Below are positions 38,109-55,782 of a DNA stretch of 64,000 nucleotides, in pieces. How positions within the stretch are numbered: position 1 is the first letter of the stretch; each line of letters starts with the position of its first letter. The notes below the pieces were generated by a model. It did no database searches. It saw only the letters and a program-made list of their open reading frames with translations, and had not been told where the DNA came from. This DNA is from Rhodosporidiobolus odoratus (taxonomy: Eukaryota > Basidiomycota > Microbotryomycetes > Sporidiobolales > Sporidiobolaceae), in contig JAOANU010000006.1 in the NCBI GenBank assembly GCA_034387635.1, forward strand, positions 1,136,461 to 1,200,460, given 5' to 3'. The translations under genes and the position numbers were made by a program.

Positions 38109-38418
38109 TATTGTATTGTGAAGCAAGTTGAAGAGGAAGTTCTGAGTGAGTGCGACCACGCGGGACCAATTGCAGGTGAGAGTCGTGGGGGGCGGGTTGA
38201 GTTGTAAGCTAGTAGAACAGTCCAGCGATCGTTCTATAGCTTGTATGAGTAGCAAGTGGTCGAGTTGAGATTGATCAAATCGAGGTCATAATAATCGACT
38301 TCATCAGTTTACACTTCTCGCTCCCTCATCACGGCTCTAGGTCATAGATTGATTCGACAATCTCAATCAACGTTTTAAAACACACCACTGGAGACAGTCA
38401 TCAGCTCTTGCAGCTGCG

Positions 38419-41400
38419 ATGGAACAAGCTCCCACTTCACTCTCACTTCCCCGCAACCTTCCTTACCCGATAACTATACAACGCATTCACGCCAAAGCTG
38501 GATCAACTGTCCAAAAGACACAATCTCTCCTGTCCTACTCGTTCATCCCCGCCAAACCCGATAATGACGGCAAACGAGAACGCCAGGTCAGGGTCTGGGA
38601 ATCCCCTCTCGCCGGTCAGGTCGACTCGTGGGCTGTACGCGAAGGTGACTTGGTCGGAGACAACAGGTGAGCTGTCCCCCTCAGTCCCTCGGACTCGAGA
38701 TCCTGCCAGTATGAGCCGGACTTGCAGGACACGGACTCTTCCCAAGTCTGCGCGAAGGCTCAATCCACCTCTTCTAGCACCTCAGGCGGTTGCCTTCCGA
38801 CTAACATGAGCCCACAGGCCTTGTCGGTCCTTCGGGTGCAAGGGGAGGGACAGGTCCCGCCAGATCTCAGGCAAACTTTGCTTTTCTACGATACCGTTGC
38901 TAATTACTGTCCTTCCACTGTGACTCTTAATTGTAGACAAGCTCTCGTCCGCATCAGAGAGCCGTGCACTCACGATGTGCAACTGCACGGTCTCTGTGCC
39001 CTGTGCGGAAAGGATCTGAACGCGTGCGCAGTCTTTCGATACTCTCTCTGCATGCTCTCCACCGCTCACTACATCCCCGCTCGCAGGACCGACTACACTG
39101 GCTTCTCTGATACTTCTCGGGCTACGATCAGCATGGTACACGATGTTGGCGGGTTGACAGTCTCGCTTGATGTGCGTGCTCACTCAATTCCCGTCGTCCA
39201 AGCCATCCCCCTTTCGCAGTCGCTTTACTCGCCCTGCACTTCGCCTCTCGTTACTGCGGTAGTATCCAGAAATAACGGATGGTACTGACAGACTCGGGTC
39301 AATGTCTGCGCAGGAAGCGCATCGGCTAGAATCGGCGACAACCAGACGCCTTCTAAGCGCCAAGAAGCTCTCCCTCATCGTCGACCTCGATCAAACCATC
39401 GTCCATGCCACGGTCGATCCAACCGTAGGTGAGTGGCTGCAAGACCCGAAGAACCCCAACTACAAGGCGCTCGAGGGCGTCGGCAAATTCAAGCTGGTGG
39501 ACGAAGCGCCGGCGAAGAGCAAGAAGCGGAAAAGACCGCTGCGGGACGAGCCTGTCGAGGAGGAGGAGGAGGACGTTGAAGAGGGCGATGGATGCTGGTA
39601 CTACATCAAGATGCGGTAGGTTCTTTCGTGTGTACGTCTTCGTCCTGACCTTCCCAGGCTGACCGATTGCCGTCCTCATGTCAGGCCTGGTCTCACTGAT
39701 TTCCTTAAGCGCATTTCTCGAATCTACGAGATGCATGTGTATACGATGGGGACTCGCGCTTACGCAAAAGAGGTCTGCAAAGTCATCGATCCGGACGGTG
39801 GTCTGTTCGGAGGCAGGATCCTCTCTCGAGACGAGTCTGGCAGTGCGTCCATTCCCTTCCTCTGTACCGTATATAGCACATGTTGTTTTGCTGAAGGTAG
39901 AGCTTGCGGTGAGCGAACGAGGCTGACTCGGTACACTCGCAGGTATGACCCGCAAATCCCTTCAGCGCCTGTTTCCCTGTGATACCAACATGGTCGTCAT
40001 CATTGATGATCGAGCCGACGTCTGGGACGGGAGCCCTCATCTTGTCAAAACTATTCCTTGTACGCCGTTCCTCACACGTCTGTTCCTCGCTCTGGAGTCC
40101 ACCATTTGATCGGCAGCGCTGACTAAACCTCCTACTTCTCAACAGACGAATTCTTCGTCGGCATCGGCGACATCAATGCCGCCTTCCTGCCGAAAAAGAA
40201 GGACCTTGTACCGCCCCCGACACAATCCGCCTCGTCTTCTCCGTCTTCGCCGTCATCTCCCCAAGCAGGCTCGGAAGCAGGAGACGCAGCCAGTCGAGCA
40301 TCTTCTTCACCGTCACCAGACATAGCTTCAGACTCGGGCAGCTCGGCTGGCGAGCATCTGCTTCCGACGAGCGTCGCTGCTGAGCCCACTACTGTCTCAG
40401 ATCTCCTAGGTACGTCCACCTCAAGTCAGGATCCTTCGTTCACGCAGCGTTGACACTCGGACGCTTCAACAGTGGACTCTGCGCCTTCCGAAATCGTTTC
40501 CCCTTCTCTCGATGAAGCCTCAACCGTCGCCGCTCTCGCCATCCACGACATCGTCGAGGCCCGTCCACTCGAGAAGGCGCAACGGGAAGCTGACGCACAT
40601 CATCACGCCCACCATCCTTCGCCGCATCCGAGTGAAAACGGCGAGAAGAATGGACGCTCTACGACGCCCACTCCGCCGGAGGACGAAGAGGATGCCGAAG
40701 GCGAAGACGAGGAGGAAGAGGCTGTGCTGAAAGACGACGACCGCGAACTGGACAGGCTCTTTGATGTGAGTTGGTCTGCTATGATTGTGTCCCTCTTCTT
40801 GCATCCTGTACTGATTACCGCCAGGTCTGTCTAGATTCTCTCGACCATACATGGCAAGTTCTACGAGCAGCATGCGAGGGACAAGTCCGCCGACGTAGCC
40901 GTGCGTATACGACTCCACTCTCCATGACCTCGCACTTATCCTTGTACTAACGGATCGCCCGGTTCGCAGAACATCATCCCCGCTCTGAAACAGCAAACCC
41001 TGCGATCGACTCACCTCGTCTTCTCCGGTTTAGTCGCACTTGGCTCTCGTCCGGAAGACTCCGAATACTGGAAACTGGCAAGAACGTTCGGCGCGAGGTG
41101 CTCGGCGGATTTGACTAGCAGCGTAACGCATTTGGTCGCAAATCAGGTACTTCACGCTTGCGCTTGTCTTCCATAGCGGCCACGCAAGCTTACCTCTGTC
41201 GCTCCCACAACCCCACTTCTGTCAGGCTGGTACCGCCAAAGTCCATGCCGCGCGCCGGAACCCTCGTATCAAGGTCGTCTATTCGCAATGGCTGCTCGAT
41301 TCGGTGGCCCACTGGACTCGCCTCCCCGAATCTTCGTACCTCCTTGCCGACCCCGAAACGACCTCACCGCCGGGATCACCTATACGACCTGACATTAGCG

Positions 41401-41972
41401 AAGACGAAGCGACCGATCCGCCATTGCAGTCTCCTCCTCCGAATCACAGGGATGCGGACGAGCGAGATGGGGTCCACGCAGAGGACATTGGCGACAGCGA
41501 ATACACTAGGGACGGCGATCTCGAGCTCGCAGACGTCGATTGGGGAGACGCAATGAAGGAGGTTGATGACCTTCTCAACGAAACGGACGACGAAGATACC
41601 GCTTCTCTCGCCGGCGGTGAGGGGGCAGGGGAGGAGAGCGACACTGGGTCCATTGCGTCTTCTGCGTCACGGTCTCGAGCTCGCAAGCGTCCGAGATTAT
41701 CGATCGAGGAGAAGAGCAACGACGGAGGGCATGGCGAGGCAGCAACCACCGAAAGCCCGCTGCAGAAGCGGGTCAAGACGGCACGGTCGAGGACGAGCGG
41801 GCTCAAGACCAGTCTGAGTGCGGCTGCGGTCCAGTCGGCGCCGAGTCGACCACCCTTCGAGGAGACTGCCTTACCGGCGAGCTCGCAGGCCAGTCAAGCG
41901 AGCTCTAGTCCTGACTCGGACGACGATGATTTACTCGCCAGCATGGTGGCCGAGGTGGAGAAAGGATTTTAG
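38419..41972 (+). CDS. FCP1: RNA polymerase II CTD phosphatase
   Basis: Removes phosphates from the RNA polymerase II tail to recycle the enzyme; nuclear. Order: N-terminal biotinyl-lipoyl-like domain (PYPITIQRIHAKAGSTVQKT), a Cys-containing segment (PCTHDVQLHGLCALCGKDL), then the FCP1 catalytic domain with the DxDxT site (LSLIVDLDQTIVHATVD, 39372-39420). Next come YEMHVYTMGTRAYAKEVCKV and VVIIDDRADVWDG, which ligate Mg. After a long acidic/Ser linker comes a BRCT domain (STHLVFSGLVALG, TSSVTHLVANQ, VVYSQWLLDSVAHW). The acidic C-terminus ends LASMVAEVEKGF and would bind TFIIF. About ten short introns. All expected parts are intact. Confidence 0.96.
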
Positions 41973-42156
41973 TACATCTTGTTGTTCACAGGTCTCCGTT
42001 GTTTTCTTGCCATTGCAACCCGATTCTGCCTTTTTCGTCCGATTCTTCGAGAGCAGAGGCAGCCGAGCTGGGAGAGCATAGACCACTGCGGAGATACGTA
42101 TCGAACACGTTTGCAGTACGGTATCTACCTAAGCTGTTCCCTCCCTCCCTCCATAA

Positions 42157-47604
<5,448 letters not shown>

Positions 47605-47771
47605 TATAGCACACGCAGCAGGGCTTGTATAGCAATGGAAAGATACGGACGAGAGATGATCTCGAGATGAGATTCAGAGTCTAGTCAACTTTCCTTCAAT
47701 CTCCTCGTTCTGCTGGCTGTAAGATCTGTTACTGAACTGCAGATTGAGTAAGCGCTGATTAACACATCGGC
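47605..47771. promoter_or_regulatory. Short bidirectional promoter of ARO1 and GNL1
   Basis: 167 bp separate the two ATGs. Both genes have an intron at or within a few codons of the start. No TATA box was recognised. Confidence 0.55.
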
Positions 47772-50276
47772 ATGGCACGCAAGGTTCGTCTCTTTCCGCC
47801 TCGTCCTCACCTCGATCTTCCGGCTCAATCTCCCTTCTTCTTTCGCAGAAACCCGTCTCGGGCAAGGCTCGCAAACAGCAGTTACAGGTTCAACGGGCCA
47901 CAAAAAAGGCGAACTGGGTGCCCACGCTTTTCCCCGCCGATGAACATGCTGCGACGTCTTCTGCTCCGTCGCCTTCTACCTCTACCTCCCTCGGCTCTCC
48001 TGCCCACGCCGATCACATCGGTCAGCGTTGGCGTACTCCACAGCAACGCGAGCGCGAGACTCTGCGGGCTGGACGAATGGCTCTGGAATCGAGGTTCATT
48101 CGCCTACCAAAGTCGGACCGTCCAGCAGCCGCCGACCCTCTCTTGCGACCCATCCCTTCCGAGCTAGGCATTCTCGACGACCCCAAATCAACTATCGACC
48201 ACGAGCTCACATGCCCCAAGAGGCCCAAGTGGCACTATCATCAGACCAAGAAAGAGGTTGAACGCAATGAGGGTGCGCTGCCTTCCGCTCCCGACGGTAA
48301 TGCTTGGACCACACTCTCCGGCTCGTCTGCTGAATCGCGATTTGCAACTTTCTCCGCTCGCTGTACCCTGGCTTCCTGGTTTCTCGCTGTGCAGACGGCA
48401 TGTTCAAGAAGTGGCTCGCCGGCACCAACGAGACGCTCTCCACGAGCGATGCAGCGTCTCCCACCTTCTTCGAGCTCAACACGTCGGTTTGGAAGCAGCT
48501 TTGGAGAACCGTCGAGCGTAGCGATATCCTTCTCGTCCTGATTGGTACGCTTTATCCTTTCCTTCGTGGAGTAGTCAGCTCATGACCGCCTCGCGCAGAC
48601 GTTCGTTTTCCGCTGCTTCACTATCCCCCTTCTCTTCGGTCCTACCTTCGTACGCTGAAATCGCCCAAGGTTCTGGTCTTGACCAAGACCGATCTTGTTC
48701 CGTCCAAGTATGCCGAAGGTTGGAAACAATGGCTGGAGAAGCTGGAAGGGCCAGAAGGTGCGCAGGTCGTACTCATGGAGAGCTACCGGGAAGCCGAGAC
48801 TAGAGAGGAGACTCAAGGTACGCTTTGCCTTCTATAGTGGAAACCCTTCTTTCTAGTTGCCCTTCTGATCTTTCCCACTGTTCTGCAGGAACACAATCCC
48901 GCTCCATACCTGCTGCTCCTCCTTCTGCGCGTCGCAATCTCGTTGCCGCCCTCCGGACCGCTCATGCCGCCCTTCTCGCGCCACCATCCGTTGTCGCTGC
49001 TGATCCACACAAGCTATCTCGATGGTCTCCGCGCGTGCGCCCAGAGGTCGAGTGGGACTTGGTGGAAGCAGAGGGAGGAGAGACCGGTGCACATGCCGGT
49101 TTGGGACAGGGAGAGGCAGGCAAGAAGGGCGTAGGCAAGGCCGCCAAAGGCAAGCGGAGGAAGCAAGAAATGGGTGAAGTGGAGGGTCCCGGTGACTTTC
49201 CCGTGGGTGACGTTACAACGGTGCCAGGCGATGTCGGCACATCGATTGAGCGTGAAGTGCCGCCATATCTCAGTGTCGGTCTCATAGGTGCGCAGCGGAC
49301 CTCGATTCACCCTAGCTTGACAACTTCTGACCAATCGGAGTTTTGCCGTGCAGGTCAGCCTAATGTCGGCAAGAGCTCGCTCCTCAATGCATTGCTCGGT
49401 AAGAAGGTGGTACGCGCCTCGAAGACACCTGGCAAGACCAAAACGCTCCAGGTGCCTTCTTCCCCCCTCGCCGTGACCTCTCTATGCGGTCAACTGAATA
49501 CACTTTCCTGAGCAGACAATCTTCTGGAACCGCCACCTCCGCCTCGTCGACTGTCCTGGCCTCGTCTGTCCGTCTTCGGTGGGCTTTGAACGTCAGGTGC
49601 TGGGGGCCATCATCCCCATTCAGAATATTGAGCCGGTTCTCCAATTCATCAGCAAGCGCCTTCCCCTCGAAGAGGTCCTTCGGCTACGGCATCCGGATGC
49701 GCAGCAAGACGAGGAGGAAGACGAGTTCAGCTTCGAACAGCCGAAAGAGGTGTGTGAATGGACAACGGATGATATCCTGGTGGCGTATGCGGTGCAGCAG
49801 AGTATGCTTCGGATTCTCGATCCTTTGATCAGCTGCTGATCTGACCGCTCGCTATCTCAATTCCGTCTTTCGCAGATTTTGTCACCGCGAAGGTTGGCCG
49901 TCCCGACATCTACCGCGCCGGCTCGCACATCCTCCGCCTCATACACGCCTCGGTCATTCCATGGGCGTTCCGCCCACCCGATTCGTCGGTCGACATCGCT
50001 TCGGACATAGAGCCGAAGGGGATCTGGCTGCACGGGTTCAAGCCGATGACAGCACCGAGCCTTACGAAGGGAGAAGATCAGGACGAAAGCGAGCAGGGGG
50101 ATGCAGAGGAAGAGAGCGAAGACGATTCGGAAGGCGAAGGCGAGGACAGCGCGGACGATCACGCAGTTCAGGCTGTGAGAGGTGCATTTGCGGCCCTTGC
50201 GGTTGAAGGGGAAGAGACGGAGAGTGATGACCAGTCAGACTCGAGTGGCGGAGACGGTGAAGGGAGTGCAGTATGA
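47772..50276 (+). CDS. GNL1: GNL1-type circularly permuted GTPase
   Basis: Member of the YlqF/YawG GTPases tied to ribosome assembly and nuclear export. ATG at 47772 then an intron after MARK; exon 2 gives KPVSGKARKQQLQVQR, the basic start typical of GNL1. The G motifs are in permuted order: G4 VLTKTDLVP first (about 48690), then a long linker, G1 GQPNVGKSSLLNALLGKK (about 49360) and G3 LVDCPGLVCPS (about 49550). The end is acidic with Ser/Asp/Glu runs (SDDQSDSSGGDGEGSAV), stop at 50276. About eight introns. Divergent from ARO1. Confidence 0.93.
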
Positions 50277-50528
50277 GAGTCCGAGTAGTAGCTGCCCATG
50301 CTCCACGTCGTGCACAGCATTCTTCTCATCTTCCCTCTTGATGACGAGCTGCTCGAGGTGGCATAGAATAGAGAGGCTTGCACTTTCATCTACTTACTAG
50401 ACCCTGCTACTCTCATGGAGGGTCAGTGTGCTACTGCAGAACGAGTGTTGAACAGCTGACGTGAAAAGCTGTGGAGCGCGTGCGGTGTCGAAAGAGAGAA
50501 TGGGGCAGGCAGCACAGGGAGGCAAAAA

Positions 50529-50608
50529 CGCACTGACTGGAAATCGAACCCAGGGCTAGACAAGATTACCGGTGGCAATGTCCAATTTTACCACTAAACC
50601 ACCAGTGC
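50529..50608 (-). tRNA. tRNA-Gly(GCC) with 9-nt intron
   Basis: 80 bases fold cleanly: acceptor GCACTGG/TCAGTGC, D arm GTTTAGTGGTAAAA, anticodon stem GGACA/TGTCT, loop TTGCCA-T with anticodon GCC, intron CCGGTAATC after position 37, T arm CTGGG/TCCAG with TTCGATT. A T5 terminator follows directly on the minus strand. It marks the border between the gene-dense block and the sparse right part. Confidence 0.9.
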
Positions 50609-51903
50609 TTCGTGTCAAGTCGGCTGACGGCGCTCTATATAAAGAATCAAATCGTGCAAGACCAAAAACTCGGATCACCCTTTATGGTTTCCTCCAGCGT
50701 CTCCCCAACTATCACTGGTGGCTCTAAACAGCCGCATTTGACACTCTCCATTGCAGAACTGCCAGTATGCTATGGACTAATGTACCAGGACACCAGCTTT
50801 GAAGAATAAAATCTGGGACAGTAATTCCAGTGCAAGCTGTCAAGCAGCCTGTGGTGGCTTTTTGTAGAGGCCACTCCTTCACAGTGTCTAGGTGGACCTG
50901 CAGTCAAAAAGTCTGTCTTTCGTGGCCCTTGAGAGTGCTGATCTGCCGGGGGTATGACCTTTGGGAACAGGTTATGGAGGCCTCTTTCATTTGAGAAGGT
51001 CAACAACCCTCACTTTGCTTCCTTTGCTTGATGTGCCATTCATATACTCTGATATGCACATGTATACTTGGAGAAAGGAGTGAAGGCAGTGTCAGGCCCT
51101 GGTGCACCATGAACCGTAGCTTCATTGCAAACTTCGAAGAAGATTTGCTCTTATACATCCACTGGCAGGTCTGACATTCCCTTCCACACTTTCCATTTGT
51201 TCTTCCCTGCTGTGTGATGCTGTTCTTCCTGACTAGCTGGCAGCTCCAGGCACAAGGAGTTATCACAGGTGCACATGGCGCAAGAGGGAGCTAGGTATAG
51301 GCACAGGCGCAGGACAGGCTGCATGCCCTAGAGCGACGGTTGTCAGCATTTTACGTGCTAAATCATGATGTGAGCATCTTGTCCTGTGTCTGCATGCCTC
51401 TTGTAGCGCCCTAGAGTATATCCAGGAGTCCACAGCTGCTAGCAGTCTCGCCCCTCTCAGTCAAGCCAAGAGTGCCTCTTTGTCCGTCTCATGCTGGACC
51501 AGGCAGGCCAGGGGTGGTAGCGGACCCGCTGTCTGAGCTCACAAGTGCTACGGAACCTGTCTGCTGCTGCCGCTGCACAGGCAGTGTGTGGGGGCTGTAG
51601 TGCACGGGTAGACAGTGTGATGTGAGGATGGAAAGCGCGAGAGAAGCTATGACACGAGCGGCCATTCTCCAAGTTTGAATTCTCCCACCTCTCCTGAACC
51701 CGCTCTCTCCCGCGCCCGCCTTGCTCGCGTCGCTCTGCTGCACTTCACAGCCATCACCGGCTAGACTTCTTGTTTCAGAGCACCAGACAAGAGAGTACAT
51801 ACAGCTTCATCACCACAGCCACTCCTGCCCTTCAGCCTCCCGACCTCGCTATCTTGCTCCCCTCTCATTGACATCACTTCGTACCGCACCTTAGCAGAGC
51901 CAT
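50609..51903. other. Sparse region, nothing recognisable
   Basis: About 1.3 kb of lower-GC sequence between the tRNA-Gly and the ORF at 51904. Short open frames only; composition resembles the 23-27 kb island. Likely old transposon or intergenic sequence. Confidence 0.4.
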
Positions 51904-52599
51904 ATGAGTACGCTCCTACTGCAGCTGTGGCGTCCACGCCGCCCTGAACCTGTTGTCACGCACCATGCACCCTCCGAGCCCGATCTACACGGCCCATCTC
52001 CGCAGCCAGCCGCCTGGACAACATGGATGGCATCTCGCACCCCAAGCCAAGAAGAGCCGGTGCTCACGACTACTGAAGTTGAGCTTCTATTTCACACCCA
52101 ACATCTGCTAGAGTCGTGGAAGCGAGAGGGTCATCCTCAGTGCAGTGCATTGTTGGAGTTTGCAACTGGGGTCGAAGGCGCGGTGTTTCCCATGCTGCAG
52201 TGCCCAGGCTGCCAAGAACACCTTATGAGTGCGCGTGCCATTGTTGAGCGGGAGACTAGGCGGAATCCTCTTGCTGGAAGGCTTGTCAAGATCATGCTTG
52301 AGGACACCCCAATGCCCTTTCGACATGTTGATGCGGGATATGAAGCAGCTCCTGGTATGAGTAAGATGACACAGCTGGATGGGATGCCCATGTGGCGACT
52401 CAAAGGTGTGCTCGCTTTCTTCTCAGCCACGAAGAGAACCTTAGTGCTGATGTCGATGCTGTCAGCAGAAGCCTACTACGGCCTCAATGATGCGCAGCAA
52501 GTACGCGTCTGGACTGGTCTCTGCTGTCTTGCGCTTACCCATGGTCTCTGGAAGGGACCCGGATGCGGAGGCTATTCTGAGTCGACATCCCAACTTTGA
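51904..52599 (+). CDS. Hypothetical protein, 231 aa
   Basis: Intact open frame, good length for this sparse region. A Pro/His-rich start (MSTLLLQLWRPRRPEP) is followed by a helical middle (TTTEVELLFHTQHLLESW). One CxxC-type segment is present (FPMLQCPGCQEHLMSAR), then MWRLKGVLAFFSATKRTLVL. A GTACGC donor at 52501 and an AG near 52551 would remove 51 bp in frame. A second, Ser/Pro-rich protein-like frame (DPDAEAILSRHPNF...) overlaps from about 52550 to 52852, so the real 3' end may differ. No family recognised. It could be a remnant of an element-encoded protein. Confidence 0.4.
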   Translation: MSTLLLQLWRPRRPEPVVTHHAPSEPDLHGPSPQPAAWTTWMASRTPSQEEPVLTTTEVELLFHTQHLLESWKREGHPQCSALLEFATGVEGAVFPMLQCPGCQEHLMSARAIVERETRRNPLAGRLVKIMLEDTPMPFRHVDAGYEAAPGMSKMTQLDGMPMWRLKGVLAFFSATKRTLVLMSMLSAEAYYGLNDAQQVRVWTGLCCLALTHGLWKGPGCGGYSESTSQL

Positions 52600-53181
52600 G
52601 CCTTCCCGCCCATCTTCAAAGTCTCCCGCTCCGTCCTCCCAGTCTCTGATTCCAAGAATGGTCCTAGAACCTCGCGTCAATCTTCCTTTTGCATCTGACG
52701 CATCCTCACGGCCACCAACTCCGATCAAGCGTCCTGCTTCCTGCTTTGGCTATCTATCGCCCACAAAGTATGCTCATTCACTCTCGCTCGTGCAGCACGC
52801 ACTGGTGGTTATCACCTCCAGATTACCTATCGACCAACTACGGAGTTGCTGAGTCACGACAGTGAGGAGAGCTTTCACAGCTGAAGCAGCCTAGTTGACC
52901 CCTTTTCACTTCTCCTTTCTTGCCCTCGTCGCATGTATGTTCAGAGTGTAGCAGCTACTGAATACCATGACTGTTGTGCTTTGCTTCTTGCGATTTGCTC
53001 TGTCTTTCTCAGATAGGCTTCAAGAGGTCGACATGTCTGTTCACTGTTGTCACGCTGAATCACTCGTTCATATGGCTTGCTGAAGCGAGCATAGCGCAAA
53101 AGTACCAGAGAAAAAGATGATGAGGGTGTTCTGTAAGCCAAGAGCCAAAAAAAAGAAGCACACCAACTGTAGGCTTCTTAA
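52600..53181. other. Region before tRNA-Arg
   Basis: Holds the alternative 3' frame of the ORF above (to 52852) and then nothing recognisable. A T8 run (A8 on the plus strand) lies at about 53148, downstream of the tRNA-Arg gene, and may end its transcript. Confidence 0.35.
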
Positions 53182-53262
53182 CGACCGAGGTAGGGATCGA
53201 ACCTACGACCTACTCCTGTGTCCAGATAGGAGGGAGTCGCGCTGCCACTACGCTACACGGCC
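53182..53262 (-). tRNA. tRNA-Arg(CCT) with 9-nt intron
   Basis: 81 bases: acceptor GGCCGTG/CTCGGTC (one T-T mismatch), D arm GCG/CGC, anticodon stem ACTCC/GGAGT, loop CTCCTA-A with anticodon CCT, intron TCTGGACAC after position 37, variable AGGTC, T arm GTAGG/CCTAC with TTCGATC. No T run directly behind; the nearest is about 30 bp further. Confidence 0.85.
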
Positions 53263-53491
53263 CGTTTAGAAGGGCCGGATTACATACAGCACATGAATTG
53301 TAAGTGCTTAACCGCGGGACTACAACCTCCGAAATCTTCAGCCAGCTATGTCCGTGAGTGCAACGTAGTCGGCTTAATTTGCTGCATCAGCATCTGAATA
53401 GAGACAAGTGTGGTACTGAGATTACAGACAAGCGCGGTACTGAACAAACTGCAAGGGTGGCTACTTGTCCTCGCAATATCAGTTGCTCTTG

Positions 53492-55741
53492 TCACTCCAG
53501 CACATCCTCCATCATGAAATCCTCATCTGCCTCTCCCTCATAATCTGCCTCATCATCATCCATCTCCTCCTCCTCCCCCTCGTACTCACTCCCCGCATCT
53601 TCCGAGACCTTTCTCCTTCTCTCCCCTACCCCTTCGCCCTCTTCTTTGTCCTGTGCCCACTCCTCGTCCTCCGCCTCCGCTTCTTCGCGCATCGCGCGCT
53701 CACCCTCCTGCCTTCCATAAATCTCCTCCATATTCAGGCCATCAACCTCGAGCTCGTCGACCCCAACCTTGTCAAGCTTCTTGGGCGCCTCCGTCTCCAG
53801 CAGCTGTTTGAGGCGCGCCTTGATGGGGCGGTTTGCAGACCCGGGCGCCGGATAACCATGGGAAGAGGCCAAATTGAGACGATCTGTGAACGACATGAAG
53901 GCGCACTTGCTCTTGTCGATGCGAGTTGCAGAGGCTGTCGACGGGGTAGCGGTGCTGGAGGAGACCGGAGCCGGAGCGACAGAAGACGAGGAGCTTTTGC
54001 CGGAGTGTGAAGGAAGGAAGGCAAGGGAGCGGCGTTTTTTGGGGGGCGGTGAGGAGGGAAGGGACACAGCCTTTGACTTGCTTGAGGAACAAGTGTGAGG
54101 TTTGCGCTTCTTAGGCGACGGGATGTCAGGCAGTGGAGGAAGACCCTTTTCGTGACGAAGGAAGACCGCTGTGTCTCGCGCAAGGTGACGGAGTTTCGTC
54201 CGGCTCTTCTGGTCAAAGACATCAATCGCTTTGTCGTACTTGTTGTCTGCCTTGATCTTGTACGTCCAGTCATACTTGGGGAAGCTGAACTCGAAGACGT
54301 AGGCGTCAGCGAGGTCGAGGTAGACACGGATGGAGGCACCCCAGTCTTGTTCAGGTAAGGTCTTGTTCGTGAGGCGCCGCTTGATCTCGTCCTGTGTTGT
54401 CGTACCGAGCCATGTCAATCCGGTCGCGAGGGCCGTATCAGTCAGCACAGCAATGGTGCTGCTGTTGAAGGTCGAGGCGGGGAAGAAAAGGCCGTATCCG
54501 GAACTCGCATATTTCTGACCGCGTGTCTGCACCAATATCATCAAGAGCGAACAGGGGATCACTGTGGGGGAAAGAAGTTCCATACCTCGTATCCCCGAGC
54601 TGAAGTGAGGGCTTGCAATTTCTTCAATGTGCGGTTCTGGCCCGCGGTGGCCTGAGCCTATCTCAGACAGAAGATTGCCCATGAGCGCAAGAATGGGGTC
54701 AACGCAGGAGAACTGGCATACCTTCTTGAGTCCAGCCGCCGAAGCCGCTTTGCTGGCCTCTGAGCGGTACACCATGACTCGCTTCTTGCGGGGCCAGACT
54801 CGAGGCACGGTGTTCGGATGCGCAAGGGAGAACTTGTAGACTTCCTCGTAGTCGAGCTGTAAAAGACGCTGAAATCAGCAGTGCACGCCTCGATTAAGGC
54901 AAAGCGGCGGGAAGAGCTGCAGAGAAACATACCCTGGCAAACCACTGTGGATCGTCCTTCCTGGTATCCGTCACAAACAACGCCTTGACCCGGCCCTGCT
55001 TGACAACCGCCCTGGTCACCGCATCCCTCTCATCGTGGACGTGACGTTTCATGCGAGAGGCGAAGCAGTTGAGTTTCAGCCACGCACTCTCAATGCTGGC
55101 AACACTCTGCGACCCTGAAGTGACACCCTCGCCCTAGTGAAACCGATGTCAGACGGATTCGGAGAGCCTTCGAGGTGGAGTTTGGATTTGTCAAAGCGCG
55201 AGCGCGCCAGAAAGGTCTTGGCGTGGAGTTGACCGATTCCTGTCGTCTCGTACGAGGTGAGCGTGAGGCGAGGGCAAGAAGCGTCGGACACTTTGCCAGC
55301 ATTGAGGTGCTGCGTGGAGTGACTTGAGGTCAGGCAGGAGAAAGGAGAACAGGCGAGGGGATTTGAGCTGACCGAGTAGAAGCAGTTTGCAAGCGTTACA
55401 TGGTTACTCAGATTGTTGTAGTGGTTGCTCCGACAATAGAGGTTTCCAGACACGCCCTCCGTATTGGCAAAGAGATGATCAGCTTTGACTTGAAGAAGGA
55501 GATGCAGAGGAAGAACGTACTGTGCCGCCCAGTCGGCCATCCCGCTCGTCAACAGTAAATCACCCACATACACTCCAGCCGCAAACATATCCCACACAAA
55601 GTCCACGCAGAAAGGGAGGATGGATAGAAAAACTTTGACAAATGTCTTGGTCGGAGCATTCTGCCAAGGACAAAGGTAAGCATCCCTACTCTAGATTGAG
55701 GAATGGAGAATGGGAGGAAGCTTACAGGATCTTGACGGTGG
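53492..55741 (-). CDS. Unrecognised multi-exon protein with acidic C-terminus
   Basis: The 3' exons are well formed with canonical introns. DDPQWFAR joins LDYEEVYKFSLAHPNTVPRV, then GLKK to AQATAGQNRTLKKLQALTSA and ARGYE to TRGQKYASSGYGLFFPAS. A long last exon ends in Asp/Glu runs (EADEDFMMEDVLE, stop 53492). It includes a Pro/Lys/Ser linker with basic clusters (SPKKRKPH, PPPKKRRS) that look like nuclear signals. Upstream exons give NAPTKTFVKVFLSILPF, GVSGNLYCRSNHYNN and HLNAGKVSDASCPRLTLTSY. Near 55135 the frame changes without a usable intron. The 5' end has no clear start codon; it continues in phase from the exon ending just after the TAG at 55785-55783, so it may belong to the ubiquitin-like gene upstream. 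Function unknown. Confidence 0.5.
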
Positions 55742-55782
55742 TAAGACCCGATGGAGTTCACGGCATGCCGAAGGACGAGTTT

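Noticed and set aside
53290..53400. Second tRNA-like sequence beside tRNA-Arg
   Set aside because: A B-box-like GGTTGTAGTCCC is present on the minus strand, but no acceptor or anticodon stem could be formed.
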